Positions 55,114 to 63,866 are shown, numbered from the stretch's first letter. The stretch is DNA of 64,000 nt from Pseudomonadota bacterium (GCA_021325025.1 JAJPHZ010000038.1:96150-160149); one strand, 5' to 3'. A program made the numbers and translations. Notes: generated by a model from the letters alone, not told the origin.

Positions 55114-56619
55114 TCAGCCACTCAGTTGGATGTCGTACTTGCGGAGCTTGCGCAACACGACACTGTGATGCAGTCCGGTGCGCCGGGCCAGTTCGCGCGC
55201 CGACCGGCATTCAGGTGCCAGGCGCTCGAGGATGGAACGCTCGCCCTCCTCAAGATACTTGCGCAAGTGCTGGGTCCTTTCCCAGGCCGGTCGCGTGGAG
55301 CGGGTGTCCTGCACAACCGCATCCGAGCGGGTCAAGTGCTGGCGGTGTTCGGGAAAGACGGAGTCGGGAAGGTCATCGATTCGTATCTCCGCCGCGCGCG
55401 CCGATACCACCAGTTGAGCAATCAGGTTTCTCAGTTCCCGGACATTGCCGGGGAAATCGTAACCTTGAAGGACCTTTAGGACTTCCGGAGACAGGATGCG
55501 CTCTTCGCCGAATTCCTCGTTGAATTTTCCCAAAAAGCGCTGCGCCAGAGGTGCGATTTCCTCGGGACGCTCGCGCAGGGACGGAATTGAAATGGGCATC
55601 ACCTCCAGGCGGTAGAGAAGATCTTCGCGAAACCGGCCCTGCCTGATCAGCTTGCGCAAATCGGCGTTGGTGGCCGCGATGATGCGCACGTCAAGCGCCT
55701 TGGGAGATGTACTGCCGAGCGGGAGAATCACCTTGTCATCGAGAAATTTCAGCAGCTTGACCTGCGAATGGGCCTGCAACTCGCCGATTTCGTCCAGGAA
55801 CAGGGTCCCGCAATGGGCCAGTTCGAGCAGCCCCCTTTTTCCGCCGCGCACGGATCCGGTAAACGTTCCGGGTTGGTAGCCGAACAGCTCGGCCTCCACC
55901 AGCGCCTCGGGAATCGCCCCGCAATTTAGTTCCACGAACGGTTTTCCGCGGCGTCGCGACAGGCGATGAATGAGTTTGGCGACTACGCCTTTGCCGGTAC
56001 CGGTCTCACCGCAAAGCAGCACGGTCGCGTCGTGAGTGGCGACCTGTGCCGCCGCCGCAAACACCCTTTGCGTGGCCGGCCCCGCTACCAGCGCCTCGCC
56101 CAGTCCGGCCGCGTTCAGCACCTCCTGCAACTGATGCAGACCCTGGTCCGGCTGCGGCGGCCCGAAAGCGCGCCCTGCGCTGCGTTCAAGCTGATCCTTT
56201 AGGTACTCGATCCGGCTTAGGTTGTTGAGCGTCAGTATCGCATGGCACACCGCGCCATGTTCATCCCGGTCGACATTCAGCGCCATCAGCACCGTCTCGC
56301 CTCTGATGTTGACCAGGGTCGCAGCCGGATCGGAAGCGACATCCTTCGGCAGCCACGGGCCCCGGTATCCGGTGGCAAGGCTGATCTCCATGGCGGTCTT
56401 GCCGACCACCTCAAAGCGTTTTTGGCCTAAAATCCGTTCATAGGAACGGTTTACATCCAGGATTCTGCCGTCGGCTGAGATGATCGCCATCCCCTCGGCG
56501 GAGCTGTCAAAGATAAGATTACGCAGCCGGCGGGATTCCTCGAGCAAACCTTCACACTTTTCAACCGTTGCCCCGACACCGCCCGCAACTGATTTTACAT
56601 CGGGACTCGGCTTTGCCAT
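55114..56619 (-). CDS. sigma-54-dependent transcriptional activator (PAS-AAA+-HTH), paralogue
   Basis: A 501-aa enhancer-binding protein with the same layout: PAS about 30-140, Walker A GETGTGKG (204-211), loop GTFTGS (251-256) in place of GAFTGA, Walker B LFLDE (273-277). The HTH is SARELARRTGLHHSVVLRKL, nearly the same recognition helix as its neighbour, so both probably bind the same DNA site. The gap to the second activator is only 66 bases, so they may be co-transcribed. The sigma-54-controlled SDR operon is divergent from it. Confidence 0.93.
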   Translation of the reverse strand: MAKPSPDVKSVAGGVGATVEKCEGLLEESRRLRNLIFDSSAEGMAIISADGRILDVNRSYERILGQKRFEVVGKTAMEISLATGYRGPWLPKDVASDPAATLVNIRGETVLMALNVDRDEHGAVCHAILTLNNLSRIEYLKDQLERSAGRAFGPPQPDQGLHQLQEVLNAAGLGEALVAGPATQRVFAAAAQVATHDATVLLCGETGTGKGVVAKLIHRLSRRRGKPFVELNCGAIPEALVEAELFGYQPGTFTGSVRGGKRGLLELAHCGTLFLDEIGELQAHSQVKLLKFLDDKVILPLGSTSPKALDVRIIAATNADLRKLIRQGRFREDLLYRLEVMPISIPSLRERPEEIAPLAQRFLGKFNEEFGEERILSPEVLKVLQGYDFPGNVRELRNLIAQLVVSARAAEIRIDDLPDSVFPEHRQHLTRSDAVVQDTRSTRPAWERTQHLRKYLEEGERSILERLAPECRSARELARRTGLHHSVVLRKLRKYDIQLSG

Positions 56620-56778
56620 TCACCGATCCTCCCGCTATAAGCCCAGACCTGACGGTTGATTACTCCCGCTCGCTCGGCCTTGTCAAATTCAGGCTGGACG
56701 AGAGGCGCCGCTTGCGCTTCGGAGCGGCAGCGAGCGGTAGGCGAATGAGAGGTGTGAGCATTGCGCTGCCGCGAATGC

Positions 56779-56793
56779 GGCGCATTAAACGCC
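56779..56793. promoter_or_regulatory. activator-site palindrome, one mismatch
   Basis: GGCGC-ATTAA-ACGCC, differing by one base from the dyad consensus, centred at 56786. It is 30 bases (about three helix turns) upstream of the perfect copy, which is the arrangement expected for cooperative binding. Confidence 0.42.
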
Positions 56794-56808
56794 GCCGGCT
56801 TGCGCGTT

Positions 56809-56823
56809 GGCGCATTGCGCGCC
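56809..56823. promoter_or_regulatory. activator-site palindrome GGCGC-N5-GCGCC
   Basis: GGCGC-ATTGC-GCGCC, centred at 56816, about 77 bases upstream of the predicted start of the SDR operon and about 200 bases from the divergent activator gene, so it could also serve autoregulation. Confidence 0.58.
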
Positions 56824-56866
56824 GTTGCCGCTTTGAAGGTCTCGTTTCATATTGGGCCGGGGTGGA

Positions 56867-56882
56867 TGGCAGGAACGTTGCT
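56867..56882 (+). promoter_or_regulatory. sigma-54 promoter candidate before the SDR operon
   Basis: TGGCAGG-AACG-TTGCT: one mismatch to TGGCACG-N4-TTGCT and exact spacing. Transcription would begin near 56893, giving an 86-base leader to the first SDR. This is the strongest -24/-12 match I found. Confidence 0.7.
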
Positions 56883-56978
56883 AAATCAGCGGGCGCCCGC
56901 GGCGCTTGATGTGGTGCGCATACGCGGCGATAGAGCGGGCCGGCCGGGGCACGAAGCAGACTGACGTCGAGGTGCAAA

Positions 56979-57755
56979 ATGAAACTGCAGGGCAAAGTAG
57001 CAATGATTACAGGTGGCTCGCAGGGCATCGGCCGCGAATATGCGTTGCGGTTCGCCCGCGAAGGCGCCGCAGTCGTGATCGCGGACATTCGTCAGGAGGC
57101 GGGGCGCACAGTTGAAGCCGAGATTACCGCTGCCGGAGGCAGGGCGCTGGCGCTCAGAGCCGACGTGACCGACCAGGACCAGATGAACCAGGTCGCCAAA
57201 CATGCCGCGGAGCGCTTCGGCCCAGTCGACGTGCTGCTCAATAATGCGGCGACCTATTTCGACTATGAGGCGACCAACCAGAGTCTTGAATACGGCCGCA
57301 AGGTGATGGACATCAACGTGTTCGGCATCGTGATCGCTTCCCGGTCGGTTTTCCCCTTCATGAAGGCCAACCGCCGCGGCTCCATCATCAACATCGCATC
57401 GGTCGCCGCCTGGCCGCAGACTACTCCATATCTTGCCGATTTCGACACGGTTCCGATCGAATTTTACAGCCTGTCAAAGTCGGCCGTGACTTTTCTGACC
57501 CGTTGGATGGCGCAAACGCTCGGCCAGTACAACATCCGCGTCAACGGTATCGCTCCCGGCGTCGTGCTCACCGATGCGACTTTGAAGCTGATGCCGGAAG
57601 ATATGATCGCATACTTTCGCAACCAAACCGCGCTCAAGCGCGACCTGCAACCCGGGGACCTGACCGGCACCGCCGTATTTCTGGCCTCCGACGACAGCGC
57701 CCTGATGACCGGTCAGACGCTAGTGGTTGACGCCGGCAGGATTATGCTGACGTAG
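56979..57755 (+). CDS. SDR family oxidoreductase
   Basis: A 258-aa classical SDR. Cofactor motif TGGSQGIG (11-18), VIADI (Asp36, NAD-type), NNAATY in place of NNAG, and Tyr-x3-Lys as YSLSK (about 167-171). It is followed 38 bases later by a second SDR. GAGGTG precedes the ATG. Strong sigma-54 promoter upstream. It may oxidise an alcohol formed by the epoxide hydrolase or monooxygenases of the island (inference). Confidence 0.88.
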   Translation: MKLQGKVAMITGGSQGIGREYALRFAREGAAVVIADIRQEAGRTVEAEITAAGGRALALRADVTDQDQMNQVAKHAAERFGPVDVLLNNAATYFDYEATNQSLEYGRKVMDINVFGIVIASRSVFPFMKANRRGSIINIASVAAWPQTTPYLADFDTVPIEFYSLSKSAVTFLTRWMAQTLGQYNIRVNGIAPGVVLTDATLKLMPEDMIAYFRNQTALKRDLQPGDLTGTAVFLASDDSALMTGQTLVVDAGRIMLT

Positions 57756-57793
57756 TTCCGCAAACGAAATGTGATATCGCGCAGTCGGAATAT

Positions 57794-58552
57794 ATGGCCG
57801 AACGTTTACGCGACAAAATCTGTCTCATCACCGGAGCGGCCTCCGGTATCGGCAAGACCGCCGCGCTCGCCTTCGCGCGCGAGGGTGCAATCCTGACGTT
57901 GGCCGACGTATCGACTGGGGGCGAACAAACCGCTCACCTGGTGCGGGAACTCGGTGGAGCGGCGGCATTCATTCGCTGCGATATAGCGGAGGCATCGGAG
58001 GTGGAAGCGCTGGTCGCTGCAATCGTCGATCGGCACGGGCGCCTGGACTGCGCGTTCAATAACGCTGGCATCGAAGGGCCCCTCCTCGCGATGACCGAGG
58101 TCACCGAGGAACTCTGGGACCGCATCGTGCGGGTGGACCTGCGCGGCGTATGGCTGTGCCTCAAGCACGAGCTCCGGCAGATGGCACGCCAGGGCCACGG
58201 CGCAATCGTCAATACCAGCTCCACAGCCGGGGTTTGCGGCACGCCGGGCTACAGCCCCTACACCGCGGCCAAGCACGGCGTCGTCGGCCTGACCAAAAGC
58301 GTCGCGCTCCAATACGCCAAATCCGGCATCCGGGTCAACGCAATCTGCCCCGGTCTGACCGATACGCCGATGATGGACCGAATCCTGGGCGGAGACCCCG
58401 AAAAGGAGCGGCTGTTTGTGGCGGGCACACCGGTGGGGCGCAAGGCGCGTCCCGAGGAGATCGCCGCCGCCGCGGTCTGGCTGTGCTCGGACCAATCCTC
58501 GTTTGTCACGGGTGCAGTGCTGCCCGTGGATGGTGGAGTGTTTGCACAGTAG
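57794..58552 (+). CDS. SDR family oxidoreductase
   Basis: A 252-aa classical SDR. TGAASGIG (14-21), LADVS (Asp, NAD-type), NNAGIEG (about 90) and catalytic YTAAK (about 156-160), C-terminal VTGAVLPVDGGVFAQ. Second gene of the two-SDR operon. It converges with the SnoaL-like gene, the stops being 66 bases apart. Confidence 0.9.
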   Translation: MAERLRDKICLITGAASGIGKTAALAFAREGAILTLADVSTGGEQTAHLVRELGGAAAFIRCDIAEASEVEALVAAIVDRHGRLDCAFNNAGIEGPLLAMTEVTEELWDRIVRVDLRGVWLCLKHELRQMARQGHGAIVNTSSTAGVCGTPGYSPYTAAKHGVVGLTKSVALQYAKSGIRVNAICPGLTDTPMMDRILGGDPEKERLFVAGTPVGRKARPEEIAAAAVWLCSDQSSFVTGAVLPVDGGVFAQ

Positions 58553-58617
58553 AACAACCTGCCGATGAAAATGAATCCGAAGCGGCATTTTGCTGCCTGC
58601 TGCACTGACAAAATCGC

Positions 58618-59151
58618 TTACGGCTGACTAGATTCGGAACAGTTCCGACCACTCCTTGACAGGCCACCGGCCTGCGCCGGTTTCAAAGCCTCCGGATCGC
58701 CCGCATCCCACAGGGGCGTGAGCTTGTTGAAATCAACCTTCCAGACGCCGTTTATTTTCACCAGTTTGTGCGTATAATAGCCGCCCTGATCCAGCAAGTA
58801 CTTTCCACCGTCGGGCACTTTCATGAAGTGGCGCGCGATGAAGTAGGTAATTGCCCGGGCGCGATCGCCGTTGATTTCCACGAAGTAGTTTACAGCGAAA
58901 TGTTGGGTTTCGAAAAACCGCGCCAGACCGCTGGCTACCGCGGCAGCCCATTGCGCGCGTGTGGCGATGCGCGCAGCCTTGCCGCCGAAGGGGGTGTCGG
59001 TGAAGTCAACCTCGACCTGTTCGGTGAACTCCGCCTCGTAGCTCTTCCAGTCCTTCCTGTCCATGTGGAAGGTAAGCCGTTTGATGGTCTCGACGATTTT
59101 GACCCGCTCGATCAAAAACACGATCTCCTCAGTCAGCTTGTCTTCCGCCAT
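58618..59151 (-). CDS. SnoaL-like/NTF2-fold protein
   Basis: A 177-aa NTF2-superfamily protein of the SnoaL_4-like kind (HMDRKDWKSYEAEFTEQVEVDF, YFIARHFMKVPDGGKYLLDQGGYYTHKLVK). Family members include scytalone-dehydratase-like enzymes. The start at MAEDKLT has GGAGG ten bases upstream; the longer frame adds 13 unsupported residues. Third gene of the operon 62167 to 58618. It is only distantly similar to the other SnoaL-like protein in the island. Confidence 0.82.
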   Translation of the reverse strand: MAEDKLTEEIVFLIERVKIVETIKRLTFHMDRKDWKSYEAEFTEQVEVDFTDTPFGGKAARIATRAQWAAAVASGLARFFETQHFAVNYFVEINGDRARAITYFIARHFMKVPDGGKYLLDQGGYYTHKLVKINGVWKVDFNKLTPLWDAGDPEALKPAQAGGLSRSGRNCSESSQP

Positions 59152-59200
59152 CGGATCTGATCCTCCGCTTCGAGTCGCACCGCTGCGCACGGGTCAGTGG

Positions 59201-60871
59201 CTATACTTGTGAGCGCAGGACCTGCCCCGGCAGAGCATCGGTCGGTTTGCCTTCACGTATAATCGGCGCGCCATTTACGATCGAGTAGACGATGCCCTGG
59301 GCCTCCACCACCAGGCGGCGGGCGCCGCCGGGAAGGTCGTGACGCATCTGGGCGCGCGCCGCCGATCCGACCGTGTGAGGATCGAATATGACGATATCCG
59401 CAGCGGCTCCTTTCACCAGCCGGCCCCGATCCCTGATGCCCCACAGGTCGGCAATTTCGGACGTCAGTCGCGTCACTGCGCGCTCCAGGCTCAACGCCTG
59501 TTTGTCGCGCACCCAGTTGCCCAGCAGGAACGTGCAGTAACCCGCGTCGCATACCATATCGACGTGAGCGCCCGCATCGGACACGCCGATGACCGTGCGC
59601 GGGTCGGATATCAGGCGGCGAACGCCTTCCTCATAGTAGATTTCCATTACGAATTCGGTCTGCAGCCGATCCTCAATTGCCAAATCGAACAGGCAGTCGA
59701 CCGGGTCTTTTCCCTGCACACTGGCAACTTGTACAAGCGGCGTCTTCGCAAACTGCTTGAGGGCCGGCGAGACTGGATTCCACACTTCGATTGCCGCGAA
59801 TGAATTCGACGCCAGACGCGGCTGCGTCAATTCCTGCCTGAACGCGGAACGAAAACCAGGCTGCCTATATACCTCGATTTGCTCATCGACGCTGCGATTG
59901 AATACCGGCTTCATGCAGGCCATGTCCGCCAGCATCATGGGCGAACGCAGATCCATCAGGGCTTCGAAGGGCCGGCAGGTTACCTGCGCAATCGCACCGC
60001 GTCTGATCAACGGCTCCAGCCGCCTCAACGTATCGGCAGCCTCCTGCGGACGGTCGGGCCAACTCGCCATCGCCAGCCATGTCACCGGCCGTCCGCTCTC
60101 CTTGAGCAGCATCTCCAGCAACTGATATTCGTCCGGCGAAACCGAGCCGGGCTTGCGTGTGATCGAAATCTCGATCGTGCCTTTGCCTGCCTCGCGAAGC
60201 ACGCGCGCGTAAGCGGCCAGTTCTTCGACGCCGGCCAGCCTGCACGCCAACGGGCGGCCGCGATAACCGATATGCTGCGCTAAGACAGTGGTGGATAGGC
60301 CGAAGGCGCCGGCCGCAACCGCTTCCCGCAACAGCTCGCTAATGCGGGCGGTTTCCTGGGGGCGCGCTCCGCGTTCCATCGACTCCTCGCCCATCACGTA
60401 ATGGCGAAACGGGCTGAGCGGTGCGACGAAGGCCAGGTTCACAGCACTGCTGCGCCGGGCCGCCGCGTCCATATACTGCGGGAAGCTTTCCCACTCCCAG
60501 GTCAGACCGCGGTCGAGCACTGCAAAGGGAATCCCTTCGACGGTCACCAAATCCCAGGTCGCGATTTCGCGCTGGTGCGGCCGACAGGGCGCGAGCCCCA
60601 CGCCGCAGTTGCCCATCACGACCGTGGTAACGCCGTGCCATGACGACGGTGTGAGCAATGGGTCCCAGCATACCTGCGCGTCATAATGGGTATGCGGGTC
60701 GATAAACCCCGGCGCGACAATCAGATCCGCGGCATCGATCGTCTGCGCGCCGCCGCCCAGGATCGATCCGATCTCCGCAATCCTGCCGTCAGCCACCAGC
60801 ACGTCAGCTCGATAGCGTTCCCTGCCGGTACCGTCGACTATAGTCCCATTCTTGATCAGTAGATCGGCCAT
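59201..60871 (-). CDS. N-acyl-D-amino-acid deacylase-like amidohydrolase
   Basis: A 556-aa amidohydrolase-superfamily enzyme of the D-aminoacylase group. DLLIKNGTIVDGTG opens the beta-sandwich, metal site PGFIDPHTHYD (H-x-H) follows, with VVMGNCGVG, and the C-terminal Asp in VSDAGAHVDM. A Met five residues upstream is possible, but this start fits the family. Substrate may be a cyclic amide or N-acyl compound, not necessarily an amino acid. It sits between an amidohydrolase-2 gene and a SnoaL-like gene in one operon. Confidence 0.87.
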   Translation of the reverse strand: MADLLIKNGTIVDGTGRERYRADVLVADGRIAEIGSILGGGAQTIDAADLIVAPGFIDPHTHYDAQVCWDPLLTPSSWHGVTTVVMGNCGVGLAPCRPHQREIATWDLVTVEGIPFAVLDRGLTWEWESFPQYMDAAARRSSAVNLAFVAPLSPFRHYVMGEESMERGARPQETARISELLREAVAAGAFGLSTTVLAQHIGYRGRPLACRLAGVEELAAYARVLREAGKGTIEISITRKPGSVSPDEYQLLEMLLKESGRPVTWLAMASWPDRPQEAADTLRRLEPLIRRGAIAQVTCRPFEALMDLRSPMMLADMACMKPVFNRSVDEQIEVYRQPGFRSAFRQELTQPRLASNSFAAIEVWNPVSPALKQFAKTPLVQVASVQGKDPVDCLFDLAIEDRLQTEFVMEIYYEEGVRRLISDPRTVIGVSDAGAHVDMVCDAGYCTFLLGNWVRDKQALSLERAVTRLTSEIADLWGIRDRGRLVKGAAADIVIFDPHTVGSAARAQMRHDLPGGARRLVVEAQGIVYSIVNGAPIIREGKPTDALPGQVLRSQV

Positions 60872-61015
60872 CAGGGTTTTTCTCATCTAGCATTGCCCCA
60901 ACCTAAGGGCGTGATTGGTTCGGCTGCTGCGCTTTCGGTGCTAACACTTGCCGGCCGGGTGCGTCCTCGCCGGATGAGGTAAAGATCGAGAGCCGGGTTT
61001 CATGCTCTTTGGCCT

Positions 61016-62167
61016 TCAAAGGCGATAGAGTTCCGCGGCCGACTTGCCCATGATCCACTCCTGCTCCGAAGGCGGCAGCTTGGCGATGTGACGACGCAGC
61101 TCGGCGACCGGATCCTTGTGCGCATCGATGTGAGGAAAATCGGTCGCCCACATCATGCGATTGGCACCGAGTATTCCCGCCACCAGCGGAATACTCGCCT
61201 CATCCACATCGACTGAAATCCAGCACCGCTCGCGGAATAGTGTACTGGGCTTCTGCCCGACAGAGGTGGTGAAACCGAACAACTCGTACTTGCCGTCAGC
61301 GCGGTCAAACCATCCCGGCAGCCAGCCGCATCCGGTTTCCAGCACGACGTAGCGCAGCTTGGGAAACCGGCTCAGTAGCCCGCCCTGAAATACACAGTTC
61401 AGACCCAGCAATGAATCGAACGGCAACTGCATGAACTGGAACCAGACCGACATTTCGAACCACACTTTCAGCTCGGGCGGCGTGGCTGAGCCGTGCAGTT
61501 CGGCGCCGGGCGTGCCGGGCCGCGTCTGTACATGGCTGGACACCGGCAGCGCGGCGGCTTCGCATGCCGCCCAAAACGGATCGTAGTAACGGTCGCCGTG
61601 GGGACAGCCGTTAACCGGGTAAGGTGTGATGAAAATTCCCTTGGCCTTGTGCTTGACGCGTTCCACCTCCGCGACCGCCAGATTGACGTCGCGCAGGTTG
61701 ACGTGCGCAATCGGGATAAGGCGGTCGGGCGCGGCGGAGCAAAAATCGAACAGGTAGTTGTTGTAGGCGCGGCAATACGCGGCGCAAAGCTGCGGGTCGC
61801 GCACCTGGCTCTCCCAGGCAAGTCCGACGGTGGGGTACAACATCGCGACGTCGATCCCCTGCTCGTCCATGTCGCGGACGCGGGCCCGCGGATCGATCGC
61901 GCCGGGGGTGCGCTGGGCGCTTTCCCAGTATGTGACCTTGCCGGGGATCATCAGTTCGTTGATATCCATGTAAGCGCCGCCCCATCCGCCCATCGTGCCG
62001 GCGGGCAGGAACATCGGCTCGCGGTCGAATTCAAGATACTCGTGGCCGTTCTTATCCAGCTTGCGCCGGATCGCCCGATCGCGATACCTGGGCTCCAGAT
62101 ATCGTTCCCATAAGTCGAGCGGCTCCAGAATGTGACCGTCTGAATCGACAGTAAACATCTTTGCCAT
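61016..62167 (-). CDS. amidohydrolase family protein (amidohydrolase-2/ACMSD-like)
   Basis: A 383-aa paralogue of the product at 49208-50344. Long stretches are nearly the same (DSDGHILEP, CRAYNNYLFDFCS, LIPIAHVNLRDVNLAVAEVERV). Metal ligands are in the same places (DSDGH, SHVQTRP, MWATDFPHIDAH). First gene of the probable operon amidohydrolase, D-aminoacylase-like, SnoaL-like. Sigma-54-type promoter 60 bases upstream. Confidence 0.9.
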   Translation of the reverse strand: MAKMFTVDSDGHILEPLDLWERYLEPRYRDRAIRRKLDKNGHEYLEFDREPMFLPAGTMGGWGGAYMDINELMIPGKVTYWESAQRTPGAIDPRARVRDMDEQGIDVAMLYPTVGLAWESQVRDPQLCAAYCRAYNNYLFDFCSAAPDRLIPIAHVNLRDVNLAVAEVERVKHKAKGIFITPYPVNGCPHGDRYYDPFWAACEAAALPVSSHVQTRPGTPGAELHGSATPPELKVWFEMSVWFQFMQLPFDSLLGLNCVFQGGLLSRFPKLRYVVLETGCGWLPGWFDRADGKYELFGFTTSVGQKPSTLFRERCWISVDVDEASIPLVAGILGANRMMWATDFPHIDAHKDPVAELRRHIAKLPPSEQEWIMGKSAAELYRL

Positions 62168-62225
62168 CGTCGCAGCCTCGATCGGTTTTGGTTAGGTCGC
62201 GCCACCTGAATTGAACTTGCGACTC

Positions 62226-62240
62226 GCAAGATTCCGGCCA
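62226..62240 (-). promoter_or_regulatory. sigma-54 promoter candidate before the amidohydrolase operon
   Basis: On the minus strand TGGCCGG-AATC-TTGC, an exact TGGC-N7-TTGC. Predicted start near 62214, 47 bases before the ATG at 62167. Confidence 0.6.
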
Positions 62241-62358
62241 GTGTCATTCACCCAAACCCGGACAAATATGGTCCATCGATGCAAGTCAAATCCATATCGC
62301 TGGCGACCCGGGCCGCGGCCTCGGGCAAGGCCAAAGGCTCCTGGCTTTGGCACAGTTC

Positions 62359-62373
62359 GGCGCGTCCAGCGCC
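62359..62373. promoter_or_regulatory. activator-site palindrome, first of a pair
   Basis: GGCGC-GTCCA-GCGCC, centred at 62366, about 150 bases upstream of the amidohydrolase operon start and 170 bases from the epoxide hydrolase ATG. Confidence 0.5.
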
Positions 62374-62390
62374 GGCGACTGCAGCAGCGC

Positions 62391-62405
62391 GGCGCAAATC
62401 GCGCC
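62391..62405. promoter_or_regulatory. activator-site palindrome, second of a pair
   Basis: GGCGC-AAATC-GCGCC, centred at 62398. The two copies are 32 bases apart (about three turns), like the pair in front of the SDR operon. Confidence 0.52.
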
Positions 62406-62536
62406 ACGCATTCCCCCGCTGGGCCCGCTTCCTTACCACTGCGTTCGTGCAGCAATTCCTGCCGGGTATCCGGTCCACTAGCAGTCTTGCCAGTTCGGGA
62501 CTCCTTCAGTATGACGGGAGTTGAAGAGAACCGCCG

Positions 62537-63694
62537 ATGCAGCGTCTCCGCATATCAGTGCCGGATCAAGTGCTGGAGGACCTCAAGCAGCGCCTAGTGC
62601 GGACGCGGTGGCCCGGCGAAGTGAGAGCTTCGGGATGGGACTACGGAACGAATCTTGGCTATTTGAAAGAGCTGGTGGAATACTGGATCGGACGTTATGA
62701 CTGGCGCGCCCAGGAGCGAGAACTGAATCGTTTCGATCACTACAAGGCGGAAGTCGACGGCCTTGGAATTCACTTCATCCATCAGCGCGCAATCGGTGAA
62801 AATCCGCGGCCGTTGATGCTCATTCACGGCTGGCCCGGCTCCTTCTATGAATTCCATCAGCTTATCCCGCTGCTTACGGATCCGATGGGCAATAGCACCG
62901 AGGCGACCGACACGTTCAGCGTGGTCGTGCCCTCGCTGCCCGGATATGGATTCTCCGATGATCCCAAAGTCCCCGGCATGAACATCTCGCGCATCGCGGA
63001 GATCTTCCACAAGCTAATGACGCAGGTGCTGGGCTATCGCCGCTACGGCGTACAGGGCGGTGACTGGGGCGCCTTCGTCGCCTCGCAGATGGGCTTTGCA
63101 TATCCGGGAAATGTCATCGGTGTGCATCTTAATTGCGTCGCCTTGCAATCGCCCGATACCGACAAGAGCCCGCACAACGAGGAGGCACGCCAGGCTCTTG
63201 CCCAACTGCAGCGCCATTATGCAAATGAAGCGGGCTATGCAGAGATCCAGCGCACCAAGCCACAGACGCTGGCCTACGCCCTCAACGATTCACCCGCCGG
63301 ACTGGCGGCATGGATCGTGGAGAAGTTCCGGACCTGGAGCGATTGCGACGGCAACCCCGAACGCCGGTTCACGAAAGACCAGTTGCTCACCAACATCATG
63401 ATCTACTGGTTGAACGCAGCGATCGGTTCGTCGATGCGGCTGTACTATGAGGAGTTGAATCATCCCTTCCGGCTCAGGAGCGGAGAAAGGGTCGAAGCTC
63501 CGACCGCAGTTGCGGTGTTTCCAAAAGAGATCGCGACTCCGCCCCGGAGCTGGGCGGCCCAGGCATACAATCTGAAGCGATGGACTGTGATGCCGCGCGG
63601 CGGCCACTTTGCCGCAATGGAAGAGCCGCAGCTCCTCGCCGACGATATCAGGGCATTCTACCGGGATCTCGGCTTCGCATCTAAGGACCGATAG
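62537..63694 (+). CDS. epoxide hydrolase
   Basis: A 385-aa alpha/beta-hydrolase with the N-terminal EHN domain (residues 1-95). The oxyanion motif is HGWPGS (about 95-100), the nucleophile Asp in GGDWGAF (about 175), cap-domain Tyr residues follow, and the catalytic His is in RGGHFAAMEEP near the C-terminus. It opens epoxides to diols in the cytoplasm. An epoxide made by the LLM oxygenases would be a natural substrate, and the SDRs could oxidise the diol (inference from context). Confidence 0.92.
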   Translation: MQRLRISVPDQVLEDLKQRLVRTRWPGEVRASGWDYGTNLGYLKELVEYWIGRYDWRAQERELNRFDHYKAEVDGLGIHFIHQRAIGENPRPLMLIHGWPGSFYEFHQLIPLLTDPMGNSTEATDTFSVVVPSLPGYGFSDDPKVPGMNISRIAEIFHKLMTQVLGYRRYGVQGGDWGAFVASQMGFAYPGNVIGVHLNCVALQSPDTDKSPHNEEARQALAQLQRHYANEAGYAEIQRTKPQTLAYALNDSPAGLAAWIVEKFRTWSDCDGNPERRFTKDQLLTNIMIYWLNAAIGSSMRLYYEELNHPFRLRSGERVEAPTAVAVFPKEIATPPRSWAAQAYNLKRWTVMPRGGHFAAMEEPQLLADDIRAFYRDLGFASKDR

Positions 63695-63866
63695 CCGTCC
63701 AGGCGTCCCCCTGCTGCTGGAAGAACACACACTGACCTGATCTGCAGGAATATCTAGGATACGCTCCGGAGCGGATTGCCAAGCTAGGCGCCGCCAGCGT
63801 GACCCGTTGAAGATTCCAGTCCCACGGCCGATCGGGCAAACGCCGCACGCAACTCGCAGGCGATTC

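Larger units (their letters stand above)
56620..56978. other. divergent control region between activator and SDR operon
   Basis: A 359-base spacer with the best sigma-54 signals of the window: promoter 56867-56882, palindrome 56809-56823 and a one-mismatch copy 56779-56793. TTGCGC also repeats four times between about 56710 and 56820. No open frame is supported. Confidence 0.55.
62168..62536. other. divergent control region between amidohydrolase operon and epoxide hydrolase
   Basis: A 369-base spacer. It has a sigma-54 promoter candidate for the minus-strand operon (62226-62240) and two copies of the palindrome (62359-62373, 62391-62405). I could not find a correctly spaced -24/-12 pair for the epoxide hydrolase direction. 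Confidence 0.5.

Noticed and set aside
62349..62365. TTGGCAC...GGCG as a sigma-54 promoter for the epoxide hydrolase
   Set aside because: The GG and GC doublets are 11 and not 12 bases apart, and the site is about 170 bases from the ATG.
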